The notes under the pieces: model-generated
Databases searched by the model: none
Seen by the model: only the letters and a program-made list of their open reading frames with translations
What the model was told of the DNA's origin: nothing
Shown: piece by piece, positions 1 to 12,880 of the stretch
Layout: every line of letters starts with the position of its first letter
How positions within the stretch are numbered: position 1 is the first letter of the stretch
Translations under genes and position numbers: made by a program
DNA from: Nematostella vectensis
Taxonomy: Eukaryota; Cnidaria; Anthozoa; Actiniaria; Edwardsiidae
Length of the DNA stretch: 64,000 nucleotides
Assembly: GCF_932526225.1 (NCBI RefSeq)
Contig: NC_064044.1
Location: forward strand, 5,482,747-5,546,746
Reading direction: 5' to 3'

Positions 1-1229
1 GTGTAATAATAAACTCGTGTAATGGAAATGTGTAGCTCGGTAATAAGCGGGAGCATAAAATGGCGGCGTGATTCTCTTTCTTTAAACGCACTTCCTTCAC
101 CTCGCTTTCCTGGTCTCGTTGCCAAGTTATCGCACCTTCACGATAAACCTTGAGAATATAGGCTTTAACCTTTTTTTCCTTTGAGTGTGTGCGTTCCCAA
201 GATTAGCCGTTGGGGGGAAGGGGGGGGGGGGGGGTGGGGGTGCGCAGTCATAGGTATCATATGGATAAAGCATAGTATTTAAAGATTCCTTAATATGAAA
301 TGACCCACTTTCTGGCCGCCAAGGGTGGGGGATGGGGGTGCGCACCCTGTGTACGCTCCTGGTGCCCATCCATCCCCACCAAATTATACCACAGAAATAT
401 TTTCCTCTGATTGAAAAGTAAAACACGTCACAAGCAATTGTTTCTTTTTAGCTGAGGAAATGCGCTAAGGGCAAACTGACCTTCTGTGATCACGTGAAAA
501 TCGACTGGGGACTGAACCAGGCCGAGGACTTCACGGATGACGTCATCGAGCTGACAGACATCAAAACGAGTCTGAGTGATGACGAGGCGCTGAATGATGT
601 CAAACTTTCTTCCAAGGTACACACAACACTATAGCCAATAGGCAACTTGCACTGAGTCACATGACTTCTTAGGTTGAAAACTCGCGCGCTCGTTTAATTC
701 GCTCTTTTAGCGGTATATTAAAAACAAAAAAAACAAAACTTATCCAGCTCTTACGGATCAGTCAGAAAGTTTCTTTGTCAGAAAGAACTTATTTCATTAA
801 AAAAAATATTTTTTTTTCGTCTTTCTCTGGCATGACGACCAGAGAAATCATTTCTAAGTTTTTTTGTAACCCAAACAACACGTTACCAGCAAATAGGCGA
901 ATAATACTAGAATCACTCTCCAAGTACCCCTGTAATTCCATCAACCTCATTCTTAATGCCATTCCCTATTCTTCCAACAGGTAAAGTCCGGTCCCCCTTC
1001 CCCTCCCCGCCACCGTCGCAATTTGCCTCCTCGCCCCGTAAGCCAGATGATTATGTGTCCGACAAAGTGTTGCGTTACCTTGTTATGCGAATGTCGCTAC
1101 GGGGAGCACATTCGGGCATGGCGTTAAATCATGGTAAGAAAAATAAATAAATAAATTGGAGTAGCTAATCATTCTCGTCTCAGCTAGATGCTGAAGTACG
1201 AGAGTGCAGATTAAGACGTCTGACCACGG

Positions 1230-1418
1230 ATCCAGATAAGATCGAAATTAATTAATCTTGTGGAGAGAGGAAAACCGGAGAACCCGGGGAAAAAACGGAG
1301 TAAATGCGGGACCAACTAACTCAACTCACGTCGGAACCATAAGGAATCGAACCTAGAACCCAGAGAGAGGCACAGGTACTAAAGAGTGACGCTCTGCCAA
1401 CTGCGCCACCTAGACTCC
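1230..1418 (-). mobile_element. tRNA-derived SINE (D1)
   Basis: On the minus strand an RNA polymerase III A box (TGGCGCAGTTGG, 1397-1408) is followed by a perfect B box (GGTTCGATTCC, 1343-1353), 43 nt apart. This is the tRNA-like head of a SINE lying in an ASAP intron. The body runs down to about 1,230; its exact end was not determined. It cannot be a working tRNA because no full cloverleaf is evident. Confidence 0.72.
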
Positions 1419-3874
1419 TCAATTGATTATCCCGAGTATGTCCTAGTCCTAACGAGAACTTTCCGAGTGTTTGAGTCGGAATCCAGTTTAACTGTTGGGA
1501 TTCCTATTCATTTCTTGATTCTACGTTAAGCAGTCTTAAAGTTTGCGTGAAATATTCTTTAGGTGGCGACAAGTTAAATAACATTTTTTTTTCTTCTTAG
1601 GCAAGACGAAACAAGCCCATCTGACGTCACCGAATCTCCCCCACCCATCCCCCCAATAAGATGCCCCTCTGTCAGTCGGCCAGTCAGGCCAACAGGCCCG
1701 CCTTCACCCCCTAAGCCGCAATTCCACGACACACCCACCCGTGCCTCACCGCCACCGGACATGCGGACTAATCCGGACACGGAGCGTCGACCGCCTCCAC
1801 TACCACCCGCACCAAAGAGGGCCATAGACCTTAAACCCGATTTCCCGCCTGTACCCACCCATAAAAGGTCCAAATCGGACGGAAAGGTCCCGTTTGGGGA
1901 GGACATCGCAGATATGGGGAGACCCGCGTTGGAAAAGAAGTCATCTTTCCCCCTGGGAGAGGGGGAGAAGGACGATTCAAAAGCATCTCGCCCCGAGCTT
2001 CCGCCGAGACCCACGGGCTTGGAAAAACCCGCGAACACCGGCCGTGTTAGTAATGACGTCGGCTTGACCAAAAATGCCCCGAACAAACCTAAGTCTACGA
2101 CGTTACCGAGGTATGATGGTTATTTTAGTCTTTGTAACGCAGTAAACACCTAAACTTTCCCGCCTGATATAGGCGTCTTTCGGATTAACATATTTACCCT
2201 GCTAAAGCACTGTTACTCATTTTCTCGTAAATTTAGTAATTCGTTGCAGAGGTATGATAATTTTAGCCTTTGTAACGCAATAAGTGTGAACTTCCTCACC
2301 TCATATGGGCGTTTTTCGGATGAAAATGTAATCTATTCAAACCTGCAAATCAATAAAAATCCCTTCCCCGAAAATCAAGTAACTTCTAATTCAATCGTTT
2401 CCACGCTTACGGAACAACGTCCATTTATGTCCACACGCACGGAAAAACGTTAAGTGGATAGGTCAATAGTTAAGTAGATAGATAAATAGAATATCATTTT
2501 ATATATCTTGGTTTCTTATCACAACCATTACAACCTAGCAATGCGTAAATCTCTTTATAATTGATGGTTTTGGCTCGTCTTTTGTATACGTCAAAGGCCG
2601 TATGTAATCTGCGTATTATTTTGTCAGGCCTTCCGTGACACCACCCCCTCCCAGGAGACAAGACTCAGACACAACAGTCAAAGGTAAAGCAGACAGTGCT
2701 GAATAACATATGCGCATGCGCGTGCTCTGTCGAAAACACAGGGAGCCCAAGCTCACAGTTAGTTGTCTTTTGGGTTTGTGAGAAATTCTTAATAAAAACA
2801 GTCGAGTGTGTCGAGTACGTCGAGTGAGGTAGGTGTGACCGAATTTTACGAAACTTCACAGAGGTAATCAAAATTATCACTTCTAACCGCTCGGTGAGTT
2901 TCGTGTGTTTTTATAGAGAATTTCTTTAAAAACCCAAAAACCACTAACTGTGAGCTTGGGCTCCCTGTGGCGAAAACAAACAAAATCTCAGTGTTGAATC
3001 GTTCGAGTAAAGGGTACGAAATGCTGACTTCAGTCGCTGTTCTGACTACCTGTACAGTATTAAAACCAAAGTATACAAAAGCTGACAGATTTTTTGATAA
3101 TGAGGGAGTATTGGCCAAAATGTGACAGATCGCCGCCATTTCAAAACAAAAAGGCTGGTTTCACCGCGCGGTACCGGAACTAGTTTTGCACAACTCCTTT
3201 CCCTCTTTACTGTGGTTTTCAGTATCCTGCAAACCCTCGCCAACGATTTCCAAGCTAAGTCGCCTTCTGTCATTTAAAATCCTTGGAGCGTTTTCATTTG
3301 TCAGCACAAGTATGGTTGCCAATCACGTCACTTCTCCCTGCCAGACGTTGACAAATCAGAAAGCTCCAAATGTAATCCCGTACTAAAGCCCCCAACAAGC
3401 CCTTCCACATTTTGCTCACGGCGCCCCGCCAATTTTATGTGAATGTTATTTTGTAATCGCAGTTTACCCACCAAACAAGGACAAGCCCTTACCAAAGGTG
3501 CAAGAAAACAGCAAAGTTGGCGACACCCCAGCACCGGAAATACCTTCTCGAAACTACAGCAGCCAGGTACGTGTACAGGGGAGAGGGGGGGGGGAGGGGG
3601 GAGGGGTGACCCATAAAAAGAGCCCTGACGCTCAGGAATTCCCAGAGACTCGTTCTATAGTTTGACGACTTCAAAAAAGCTTGGTTCTCGCTTCTTGGGT
3701 TTTTTCCGGATTCTTTGCTTCTCGTCCCTCAACAAGAATTAACAATTTTGATCATAAGCCGTTTTCTGTGAGTTATGATTTGTATAACAGCTACCGTCAT
3801 TTCCAGGTTCCCGTTGGTCTTCGACCAATCAGAACCCATGATAGATAAGAGTTTTTTTGTACCTTCGCCCCCAG

Positions 3875-4002
3875 GTCCCCGTGAGCCAGTTCCCGCGCAG
3901 AGTTCAGGCGCTGAATGATTGCGAGGCTGACAATGATGACAATGATTTATGGAGGGTGACGTCATTCTCGTCAAAGGCGAAGGTGAAGACGCCGAGTGGT
4001 GG
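3875..4002 (+). other. Frameshifted SH3 exon of ASAP, D1
   Basis: The exon opens in the frame RVQALNDCEADNDD and ends in a different frame, GDVILVKGEGEDAEWW. The spacing between the two halves is 17 nt where ASAP homologues have about seven codons, so roughly four bases are missing. Read through in the first frame, the last exon stays open to 5,128 with an unrelated tail. The same change is at 42,725-42,852, so it predates the duplication. Confidence 0.8.
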
Positions 4003-5010
4003 GTAAGTCTACCTGCGCTTAAGGAGCAACTATTCCACTAGCAAGAGAAGGTAAGGAATGTCGTGAATACAGATGTTCGCTAAGAAGGGAGCCAGAGGAA
4101 TGTCCAAAAATACAGTGACATAAGCCTCGTTCCCAGGTTGCTCGTACCCAGGCTCCTCGTCCCCGGGGACAGTGCTGAATAACGCATGCGCGTGTTCTGG
4201 CGAAAACAAACAAAATCTCAGTGTGAATCTTTCGAGTAAAGGTACGAAAGGCTGACTTCGGTCGCTGTTTTGACTTACTGTACAGCATTAAAACCATACT
4301 GTACAAAAGATGAAAGATTTGTTTGATAAAGAGGGAGTCATAAAGAAAATTTTAGCCTTAGATTTGATCTAATTTTCTTAGCATTCGCCAAAATGTGACA
4401 GTTCGCCGGTAAAACCCAGCCATTTCAAAACAAAAAGGCTGGTTTAACCGCGCGGTATTGGAACTAGTCTTGCGTTTTTCAGCACTGCCGTCCCCGGGCG
4501 CTCCATACAAGCCCATAGACACGTCGATTTGCCGATTTCGAGTGTTTTGTCAGGTTTCAAGGCGAGCAGCAAATCGAAAGTGACGTCATTAACCGACAAG
4601 CTGCTCAGCCAATAGAAGGCAGGGAACGAGACTACCGTGACACTTTCCCCATTGTCACGGGACTCCCTTAGGCCGAATTTCCTATGCCTATCTAACAATA
4701 TTCCGTGAATCCAGAAGAGTTCCATACCCCCTTCCTCCCTTTTTCTTGTGGGGATTTTGTCAAAGGATCCCCAAGCTCCAAATGTTACCCTTTTAATGCG
4801 CCAAAATAAAGACTGCGAACGTCTACAATACGTTTTTGTTCTTCAGATGCATTGTCAAATCCAGACTTCAATGTGGGCGATTGGGAGGGGAAAATGATAT
4901 GTTTTCAACTTAAACTGCTTCTCGTTCTTTTTTAGCTTGGAGAGCTGGAGAGAAAGCCTGGGAATAGCGGCGTTTTCCCGATCAGTTTTGTTCGCGTGCT
5001 CTCGGAATAA

Positions 5011-5680
5011 TCCAAGAACCCTCGTCAGTGAACCAATTTCGTCCACGTTTTCTTGGACAATTTACGAGAAATTCGGACAGCTTCCAATGCAGATAACTTC
5101 CAGTAACTGTCGCTCGACAAAGCTGTAGTCAAGATAGAGATTATTGCTTCACTAAGTTTGCTGGGATTGTATTGTCGTATGAGATATAACAACAGGGAAA
5201 GAAAATCAGAGTGAAATATTTTTAGGTAAGGAATTATAAAGTTTTTTATTGTAGGTTGTATTTGCTTGACAACCAATTATTTGCTTTAATGTCGATAGAG
5301 CCTTATTTATTGATGGGGACTAGATGCAATTTAATCAAATGAATACTTTTTATCAATGTTCATTTTTGGGGAGCTTCCATGGCAATTTTAGGAAAATGTT
5401 TTTCTAATTTGAGGTTTGTTATTGTGTTAAACACAACAAATTTTTAATTTCGTCACACCTAGTATTTAGTCAATATTTTTCTTTTTACACTTAGAAAGGA
5501 TGGCAGCCAAATCCAGTGACGTGTTTATCGATTCAAAATCTATTTTTTTCGGATTATTAAATGTTTTTTTTTTTCATTTGAAAATGTTGAAGGTCGGCAA
5601 CTTGGTAAACATTTTGTGAGAATGTCATTTTTAGGTCTAAAGCCCAACACTTGGCACCGAATCAGAAGTTTGTTTGGACA
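5011..5680. other. ASAP 3' flank, no gene seen (D1)
   Basis: AT-rich sequence after the ASAP stop. It probably holds the 3' UTR. No ORF with a recognisable domain was found. Confidence 0.5.
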
Positions 5681-6045
5681 GACAGAGCAAAAAAATGGCA
5701 TGAAATTTTCGAATTTTCAATATATAAGCTTAAGATTCCGCATACAAGGAGCTTAATTCCATATTTTAAAGAAATTTAGAAGATATGAAATTTAGATATT
5801 AGCGAGCAAAAGGTGGCTTAATTTCTGATCAGAGCCCGACTTTTCCCTAAAAACGAGGAGAATTCATAATTTTAACATTTGAAAATTGCACTTCAAGCCT
5901 CTTATCTCGAAGACAAATCCATTTAAAAAAAAACACTTTTTGATATGTTGGTTAACATAACATAAGGAACCTCTATGAAAAAAATCAAGCTTACCGAAGT
6001 TAACCAGACCTTATTTTGGGAAAACTTGCCATTTTTTGCTCTGTC
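5681..6045. mobile_element. 365-bp MITE with 9-bp target duplication (D1)
   Basis: Terminal inverted repeats GACAGAGCAAAAAAATGGCA at the left and its near-perfect reverse complement at the right (one A fewer). Both sides carry the direct repeat GTTTGGACA (5672-5680 and 6046-6054). Nine-base duplications are typical of Mutator-like (MULE) transposases. No coding capacity, so a non-autonomous element. Confidence 0.85.
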
Positions 6046-6054
6046 GTTTGGACA

Positions 6055-8853
6055 GAAACTGCATTATGGCATCCACTAATTAACAGCCTTGAAGTTTTTT
6101 ATTGGTCCATTCTTTATCACGTTGCCAATTAAAGAACTACAAATGTAATTTCTTTTCTTTTCCCGATGATAAATGACGGATGCCAAAATGATGGTATATA
6201 TCAGTTTTTAAAAACATTTGCGTGGTTCGCATAATCTTTAAAAATCGCTGTAATGTAATTAAGAATGCAATACCAACAGACTTACTATAATTTGAAATAT
6301 CAATTTTGTTGAAATTTATGTAATTTTGCCCTTTTGAGCAGAGGCTTTTCTTACATCGATTTTTTTTAAAATTGCACCAGGCTAGAACACAGAAGCGCTT
6401 GATACAGCGATTTTATAATAAAAATTTGACGCTTCCCATCCAGATAATGGAATTTCTGTGGTATTTGACCGCCAAAGCGAAGTTTACGCCTCAATTATCA
6501 ATAGCTCACAGCCGAGAAAGAATAAATGTAAAATGTTATTTTTTTGGTTAACTTCTGCGCCTTTTATCCAGCATTTGTAGGCCTCCTGTATTTAACATCC
6601 CCGTAGTTTTAGTACTAGATATATATCATCAAATTCCAGTGGCCTCTTTTTGATTCGCTGTGCCGGTGTTCGCAAGGAAAATAGAATCTTGTCTTTTGGA
6701 GCGCGAAAAGAGAGACTAGTATCTCAGCTCAGCGAAATATAAAAAGAGGCCTCTAATATCAAGGAAATAATCAAACTGACCAAGTACAATTGCAAACCCT
6801 TTGTATAGTAATGATCATATTTTAGATCTTTGTACATTTATATTTTATATATGAAAAAGTAATGTTTAGAATATAGTTATTGCCTTGACATTTGTGCATT
6901 GCATATGCGCTTGAACATTTGTATGGTTCTTAAAACTCTCCTTCAAATCACCCTGTGTTGTTTGATTGTTTTGCCTTTTCGGGTTTCCTGTGGTTGCGTG
7001 TAACTGCTGCAGAGACTGCGTGATGGCCTCCTACACCCGTCCGTTTTCAGACCCAACATCTGTTGATCAGTTTTATTTTTTTTCGTTTGTGACAATTTTT
7101 TGGGGGGTTTTTGTTTATCTTTAAAACTATGTTAAAACCCTAAGCGGTTTAGAGTTTCTCTAGAGGGACTAAACCCCTTTCTGGGCCACAATTCACCTAA
7201 CAAACACCACACACAAGGCTAATAAAGCAATGTTAATAGCTTTATTGAGAAAACATTCTATATTTCATTTTCCCGAAGGATCAAGAGAGAATGACCCATA
7301 TCCCGGTTCACCTGTGGTGAACGTTCTAAAATGCAGAATGAAATTGCGCTCATAGCAACAACCTTATTATTGCTATTGATCATTAGCGTAATTCTCTTCC
7401 TAATAATTCATTAATTCTTATATACACTAAAATTTAAGAATTTCGTTAAGAACATATTTAGCCTATATTCAGCATATGTAATATAGCCACCGGGATTTTA
7501 CCTACCGGGACCGGAATTTTGCGAAAACGAGAATCGGGCCTCCCTTCATGACCCTCGTAGAAAGGAAGTCGAGAATAAATGCTTTCCAACGTAACAACGT
7601 GCAGTTGGAAAGCGTTTTCGTTACGGTTCTGAGTATGTGTTATCACATTACGTGATCTTTTGTTTAAATATAACAACAATTTTTTATTTTGTAAGATTAC
7701 GTAACTACTTTAGCCCTACATATCGTATATTTGCGATAGAGATATGATAATTATTTCATCTCGCATGTTGGACGCTAGTACCACTGTGTAACCAAACTTC
7801 ATGGTATATTATATTAATGACTTAATTATCGAGGCTATATAATCAACACATGCGATCGAGGAATACGTTCCCGGTTTTTTGCCTATAGAGTTTTATCCGG
7901 GTTTTCGTATCGGGCGTGTGATTTTGAAGTTGTATTTTCATAAGATTATTGATATTTTTGAATTGTTTAATTGCACTTGCAGTAATATGTTAGGTATTAT
8001 AATTTTTAAGTTAAGAATATTATCTGCATTGTATTTATATACCACGTTTGATTTCTAATAAAATGTGAAGTGGTACCAGTTCGTAGCAAGGAAGTCGTGA
8101 ATAGCGCTTTACAGCAAGACTCACCTCTTACCTGTCAGCAAGTGTTAGTAAGACGTCACGATTTGCGCATACGTGCTTTTCGTCCTTTGTATAAACTTGA
8201 CATTTCGAGATAAACATAAATACCACACTCGAATAAATGGGCGGGCCTTTTTAAGTGAGTAATCACAGGCGGTTTGTCCGTCTCTGATGCTTCTATTTGA
8301 TTTGATTCAAGAATGAATGTTTTTAGATAATGAATTTTTTAACACATTCGTCTTGGGGAGGGAGAGCTGGCTTTGCTGAGTAAAAGAAATGTTCATATAC
8401 GACAAGCTGCAATTTGATTGGCAAATGAACAATATTCACACCTCGACACAAAGAACGAGAAGAATGGAGACAAAAGAACTCCTTTGTAGAACAAAGATAA
8501 TAGGAGAACAGGAGAACATCGATTAATCATACATTAATCAATTAAAGGCAATGGACTTATAGCTCTTGCATAGCTAGAGTTTTTTCAGTCGTGGAACTAC
8601 CATTTGCCATTCGCCGGTTGCACTGACAACGTTTTTCTAATAAGATTCATGTGCAGATTATTGATATTGCAAACTGTTTACTTGATTGTATTTTTAAATA
8701 TGATTGCATGTTTCGTTATTATAATATCTTTGATAATTATTGTGCTGGTGATAAAGGAAAATTATTTTGTTAAAAGAGCAACAAAATATTAAAGAATGAT
8801 AGCTCAGTGCCAGCTTAAATAATCGATACTTTTCGATTTTTTAATCGTTCCAG
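6055..8853. other. Intergenic flank upstream of the D1 secreted gene, with deletion scar
   Basis: AT-rich, with no supported gene. At about 8,518-8,543 the match to D2 is interrupted: D1 lacks the segment equivalent to 47,457-48,857 and has about 26 bp of unrelated filler rich in ATTAATCA. The lost part holds the TATA box, signal-peptide exon and first domain exon. Confidence 0.75.
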
Positions 8854-11800
8854 TCCTCACTCCTCTGGGGGCTGCTTCCAAACTGGTTACGTCATCAACG
8901 GAATCCCAACATTCCCCGCGGACTCAGTATCCAGTGCTTGCCCAAGCGGACCTCCGAGGGGTGGAGCATGGTTCCAGGCAAAGGTTCTCGTCCAGGGTGC
9001 CAAAGCTCGCATATTCCTGGACAACAAACTAATCCGAGAAGTTTCTACCCATTACCGACCATATGGACGCGCAGGAGTCATCGTCGCGAACGGTTATAAA
9101 AATGTTATCTACTTTAAAAACTTCGAGATAAAAGGGATCTCGAAATTCTACCCCTTCCCGGCGAGGTCTTGTATGGCGACACACACTCTTCCTGGATATT
9201 ACTTGCTGGACGCGGACCATGGCTCCTGGCCGCGAAGCGGGTTTTGCAGAACATTACTTAAACCTGCTTTACGCGGTTCCTCTTATCGGGTGTCGGCGAA
9301 GTTCTTGAATCTGATCGGGCGTGACGGTGTTAATTTTGGTCATCTTGGACTGATGTTCAATGCAAAGGACATTAACAATTTCGATTTCGTCTATTTTAGG
9401 TAAGTCGAGACGGCGATGCGCTTTTATTGATAAAGATATTTAAAATAACTCGCATGATAGCAGCATTTCAACAAAACATTTTAAAAATTATTGGACATTT
9501 CATGTGCATAATTTTTACTTTCAGTTTGCACTCAAAGACTTGATTGAGTTAAATTTATTTCAAAATGGTCGCCTGCAAGGTTACGTGGGAATTCTCGACG
9601 TGCACAGTTTTTGGTAAAAAAAGGAAACAATGATTTCGGCAAACTCCAAAAAATATTATCTTATGTCAACACTTGTCTCCTTTTAAAATTCTGACTATAA
9701 TAATCATCTACTCATCTTTAGGCCACACTCTGCTGGGGGCTGCTATCAAACAATATATGTCGTCAACGGGGTCCCTAATTTTAGTGGTGCTTCCTCAGGG
9801 CCTTGCTCTGGTGGCCCCCCATTAGGCGGAAAATGGTTCAGCGCGCATGTTGACGTCATCGGAACACGCGGCAAAATCTTCCTCGGAGAGATCCTGGTAG
9901 CGACTATCACAACCCATTTTCCCGCCAAAGTACAAGGCGGTGTCATCGTTGCCAATGGTTACAAGAATGTCATATACTTCAAAGAGTATAAAATGAAGAA
10001 GCTATCGGATGGGCTCCCATTCCCTTCACGGTCGTGTCGAGCCACGTGACGAGGGCCTGAGTACTATGAGCTGGATGCTGCGCATGGCACGTGGCCTGCT
10101 AGCGGGTTCTGCAGAGTGCTCATGCCAAAAAGTCTTCATACTAAAGAGTACAGTGTGTCTGTTGACTTGTATAACGTGATTGGCTGGAAAGGCGTTAACT
10201 CTGGGCACTTGGGTCTCATGTATAACGCCAAAGACATTGACAACTTTGAATTCGTGTATTTCAGGTGAGTGCAACAAATTTGTTTTACTCCATTTTCACG
10301 TGCGCATCACATGCCCAATACAAAACAATTACGTGATTATCACATGATAGAATAACCATAGCCAGTATGAAGCGGGCTGGCAGTTGCCTCGTTCGATAGC
10401 AAGATCGTGAATAAAAAACTGTCTCACTTCGCACTCGGGCTTTTACACCTACAATGCCTTTGCCTTGCTACACCTTTTGATTAGAGCTCACAAAATGGGT
10501 TATGGATGCATCACATCGTTGATATAGCCGAATAAGCCCCTCTGACAACACTTATGTCAAACGCAATAACCTCTTTCTTCCCCACGTGCTTGTTACCCTT
10601 TTACACGTGATGATCACGTGTACTCTCTTATCTCAGACCCCATTGGGTGGCCGGTTGCTACCAGACCGGATATGTGAAGAATGGGGTTCCTGTGTTTGAC
10701 AATCTCGCAGTTAACCGCCCGTGTGTTAATGGACCACCAAAAGGACAGACTTGGTTCACTGCAAAGGTAAATACACTTGTGTGTCATGCAACTATGCCAT
10801 TGTGATATTTAGGAAATATGTGGTCGGATCCCCTAATACTTTCCTTAAAAACCGCTGCTGATAAGGGTAGGATAACATTCTTGAAAGTCATTTGGGGCCC
10901 AAATCAGGGGCGTAGGCAGGGCCAAGGGGGCCCGGGCCCCCCTTCTTAGGATAGAACCCAGGGGGGGTGCAAGCGGTGCGAACGCACCCTATCCCCTCCC
11001 CTTCCCACACAACAGCCGAAGGTCCACTTTGGGTTATCAATAGACGTGCTATCTGAAGACAACACTTAAAGCATAAGCTTGATCACTCTCGTAGCCATAT
11101 CCGACAATAAACTTTCTGTGGATATACTGCAAAGGTATATAAAATAGCTTTTTGTGTCCTCCCCCCCATCCCCCCGGAGGGAAAAACTAGGTCCATTTTT
11201 TTCGGATTTCGCACCCCCCAAAGAAAAATCCTGGGTACGGGCCTGCTTCTAGCAGCCAAAAATACAGTTAATGTTTGAAACATTATCTAAAACACAAGAG
11301 ACAATGCCTTGAAAAGGCCTTTTGGGCCCACTCCTGTTAAAAACTCCTGGCTACGCCGCTGGAAATGCTTTCACACTAAGCGCAAAATTCATCAGGCGTG
11401 TAGCCTTTAAATGTGAAATGGAATTGCTTTCACGTATCGCTAAAGCCTTGATATAATTCGTTTCAGGTCAGTGTTAAAGGAGCATCGGTAAAAATCTACA
11501 GAGATAATGTATATCTCAGCTCAGTCCCTACGCGCTTCACTCCCACACCAAAAGGTGGTGTCATTGTCGCCAATGGTTACCAGAACGTCATCCACTACAG
11601 AGACTTCAGACTCCGCCCACTCAACAAGCCAATACCGTTCCTTACCACTTAGTGTATTAGTGCAGCTTAGAAGGGCAGCAGTTATTCACTTCATGGTACA
11701 AACGGCGCATGGCCTGGGAGCGGGTTCTGCCGTGCGCTGTACGAAGAGGTAATTGCAGGCTCAAGTTATACAATCTCTGCTGATTTCTTCAACGTTCGCG

Positions 11801-12582
11801 GAAGGTCTAGTAGCCAGTCTTCTGGAGTTGGACATCTTGGAATAATGTTCAACGCAAAGGACCTGAACAATTTCGACTTCATTTACTTCAGGTAAGGCCT
11901 ATTTACCGTTCCAAAAAGTGGTTGCCTTATTTCAACTCCTGTCACTGAAATTTTTATGGCTAATGTTATAACAAAACACACTCCTTCGTTATTGTTTATC
12001 ATTGAAAATACAGTGATTTATTCGCATGGAAACTTCAAAATAACAATCTAGGAATAAAGTATGATATGCTTTAGATATTTGATTTAAAATTTCTTGATTA
12101 CTTGCTTGAATTAGCCGATGGAAATGGATGCTTTGTGTGAATAGACATTGAGCGGGATCCTAAAATAGCGGCGTGGAACCATTTAAGCCCGCCAGTAACT
12201 TTTGCGGTAGATCTTTGTATCCCTTGGTTCAAGAAAGAGGTCATCCTACATAGTCGCAGTCTTGAATCATACTAACTTGTGTGTCTTCCGTGTGTGTTCC
12301 AGGCCCCACTGGGTCAACGGCTGCGTACAACCCGGATATGTCCAGACCAATGTCGTCCACACTACGTCCACGTTCCCATGCTCTAACGGCCCTCCCGCCA
12401 CAGGAACCTGGTTCAACATCAAAGTTGTCGTGACCGGAAGTCAGGCTTGTGTCTATAGAGACGGAGTTCTCGTGCGCACCATTTCCGGTCACTTTTCCGC
12501 TCTCGCAAGTGGTGGCGTGGTCGTTGCCAATGGTTATGACAACGTTATTGAATTCAAGAATTTTAATGTCGTGAAAAACTAG
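8854..12582 (+). pseudogene. Secreted tandem-repeat protein gene, D1, decayed
   Basis: Exons 8854-9399, 9722-10264, 10637-10766, 11467-11891 and 12303-12582 match those of the intact D2 gene in position and phase. The first two exons (signal peptide and first half-domain) and the promoter are gone, because 1.4 kb is missing at about 8,518-8,543. Three stops interrupt the frame: TGA at 10047-10049 (Leu TTA in D2), TAG at 11650-11652 (Gln CAG in D2) and TAG at 11668-11670 (CGA in D2, CAG in D3). The terminal exon and the polyadenylation-type ATTAAA at 12627-12632 remain. With no start, no signal peptide and three stops, this is very probably a dead copy. It could still donate sequence by gene conversion. 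Confidence 0.88.
10905..11362. mobile_element. Possible hAT-type MITE in intron (D1)
   Basis: The left end reads CAGGGGCGTAGGCAGGG and the right end, reverse complemented, CAGCGGCGTAGCCAGG. This resembles hAT terminal repeats. The expected 8-bp target duplication was not found, so the call is tentative. Equivalent copies lie in the same intron of D2 and D3. Confidence 0.45.
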
Positions 12583-12659
12583 GCATGCAGTTGTAATGGT
12601 ACTTGGCCCTAGCCTTTAGTACAAATATTAAACAAAGAGAAACCAATCCCAACGCAGTT

Positions 12660-12880
12660 TTTTATCCATGCACACCCCCTTCACCCCCCTTCACCCCCTT
12701 CACCCCCTTCACCCCCTTCCCCCCCTCCCACCTCCCACTCCAAATATGTTGGAGTGGGAGGTGGGAGGTGGGAGGTTTTTATCCATGCACACCCCCTTGA
12801 CCCCCCTTGACCCCCTTCCCCCCCCTTCCCCCCCTTACCCCCCTTACCCCTTCCCCCCCTCCCCCCTCCCACTCCAAATA
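12660..12880. repeat. C-rich microsatellite CACCCCCTT (D1)
   Basis: Runs of CACCCCCTT and related units, interrupted by an imperfect duplicate of CCCACTCCAAATATGTTGGAGTG, itself a hairpin. The D1/D2 match ends here. Confidence 0.85.

Larger units (their letters stand above)
1..5010 (+). pseudogene. ASAP: ASAP-family ArfGAP, 3' exons, copy D1 (frameshifted SH3)
   Basis: Exons recognised at 452-616, 981-1037, 1601-2110, 2628-2683, 3463-3566, 3875-4002 and 4936-5010, all with AG/GT borders. The first matches the segment after the ankyrin repeats of ASAP1/2 (CAKGKLTFCDHVKIDWG). The next four encode a proline-rich region with many PPxPP-type SH3 ligands, and the last two an SH3 domain (RVQAL..CEAD; KGEGEDAEWW; GVFPISFV). 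The gene would be an Arf-GTPase activator and membrane/cytoskeleton adaptor. The SH3 exon is out of frame near 3,935-3,950: its length (128 nt) does not fit, and EGDVILVKGEGEDAEWW reads in another frame. The usual ALYDY Tyr is Asn. No exon linking 981-1037 to 1601-2110 in phase was found. Earlier exons lie left of the window. Family assignment is firm; status as a gene is doubtful. Confidence 0.8.
1..12860 (+). repeat. Segmental duplication copy D1 (ASAP 3' exons plus secreted-protein gene)
   Basis: The sequence is repeated in the same orientation from 38,850 (base 1 matches 38,850). Most lines match base for base with only scattered substitutions and short indels. The match ends inside the C-rich microsatellite after the secreted-protein gene. 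D1 lacks about 1.4 kb that D2 has (47,457-48,857). The left end may lie outside the window. Confidence 0.95.

Noticed and set aside
981-1133. A longer 153-nt ASAP exon ending at 1133
   Set aside because: In the phase carried from the previous exon it meets a stop; the donor GTAAGC after 1037 keeps phase and proline-rich content.
1343-1408. A true tRNA gene
   Set aside because: A and B boxes are good, but no acceptor stem or cloverleaf could be drawn and a non-tRNA body follows, as in a SINE.
1574-2086. 170-codon minus-strand ORF rich in Gly and Ser (and its copy at 40,427-40,939)
   Set aside because: Shadow of the proline-rich ASAP exon on the plus strand; GC-rich Pro codons make long antisense frames.
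10905-11362. Firm hAT transposon call
   Set aside because: The ends look right but no 8-bp target duplication was seen; kept only as a low-confidence MITE.
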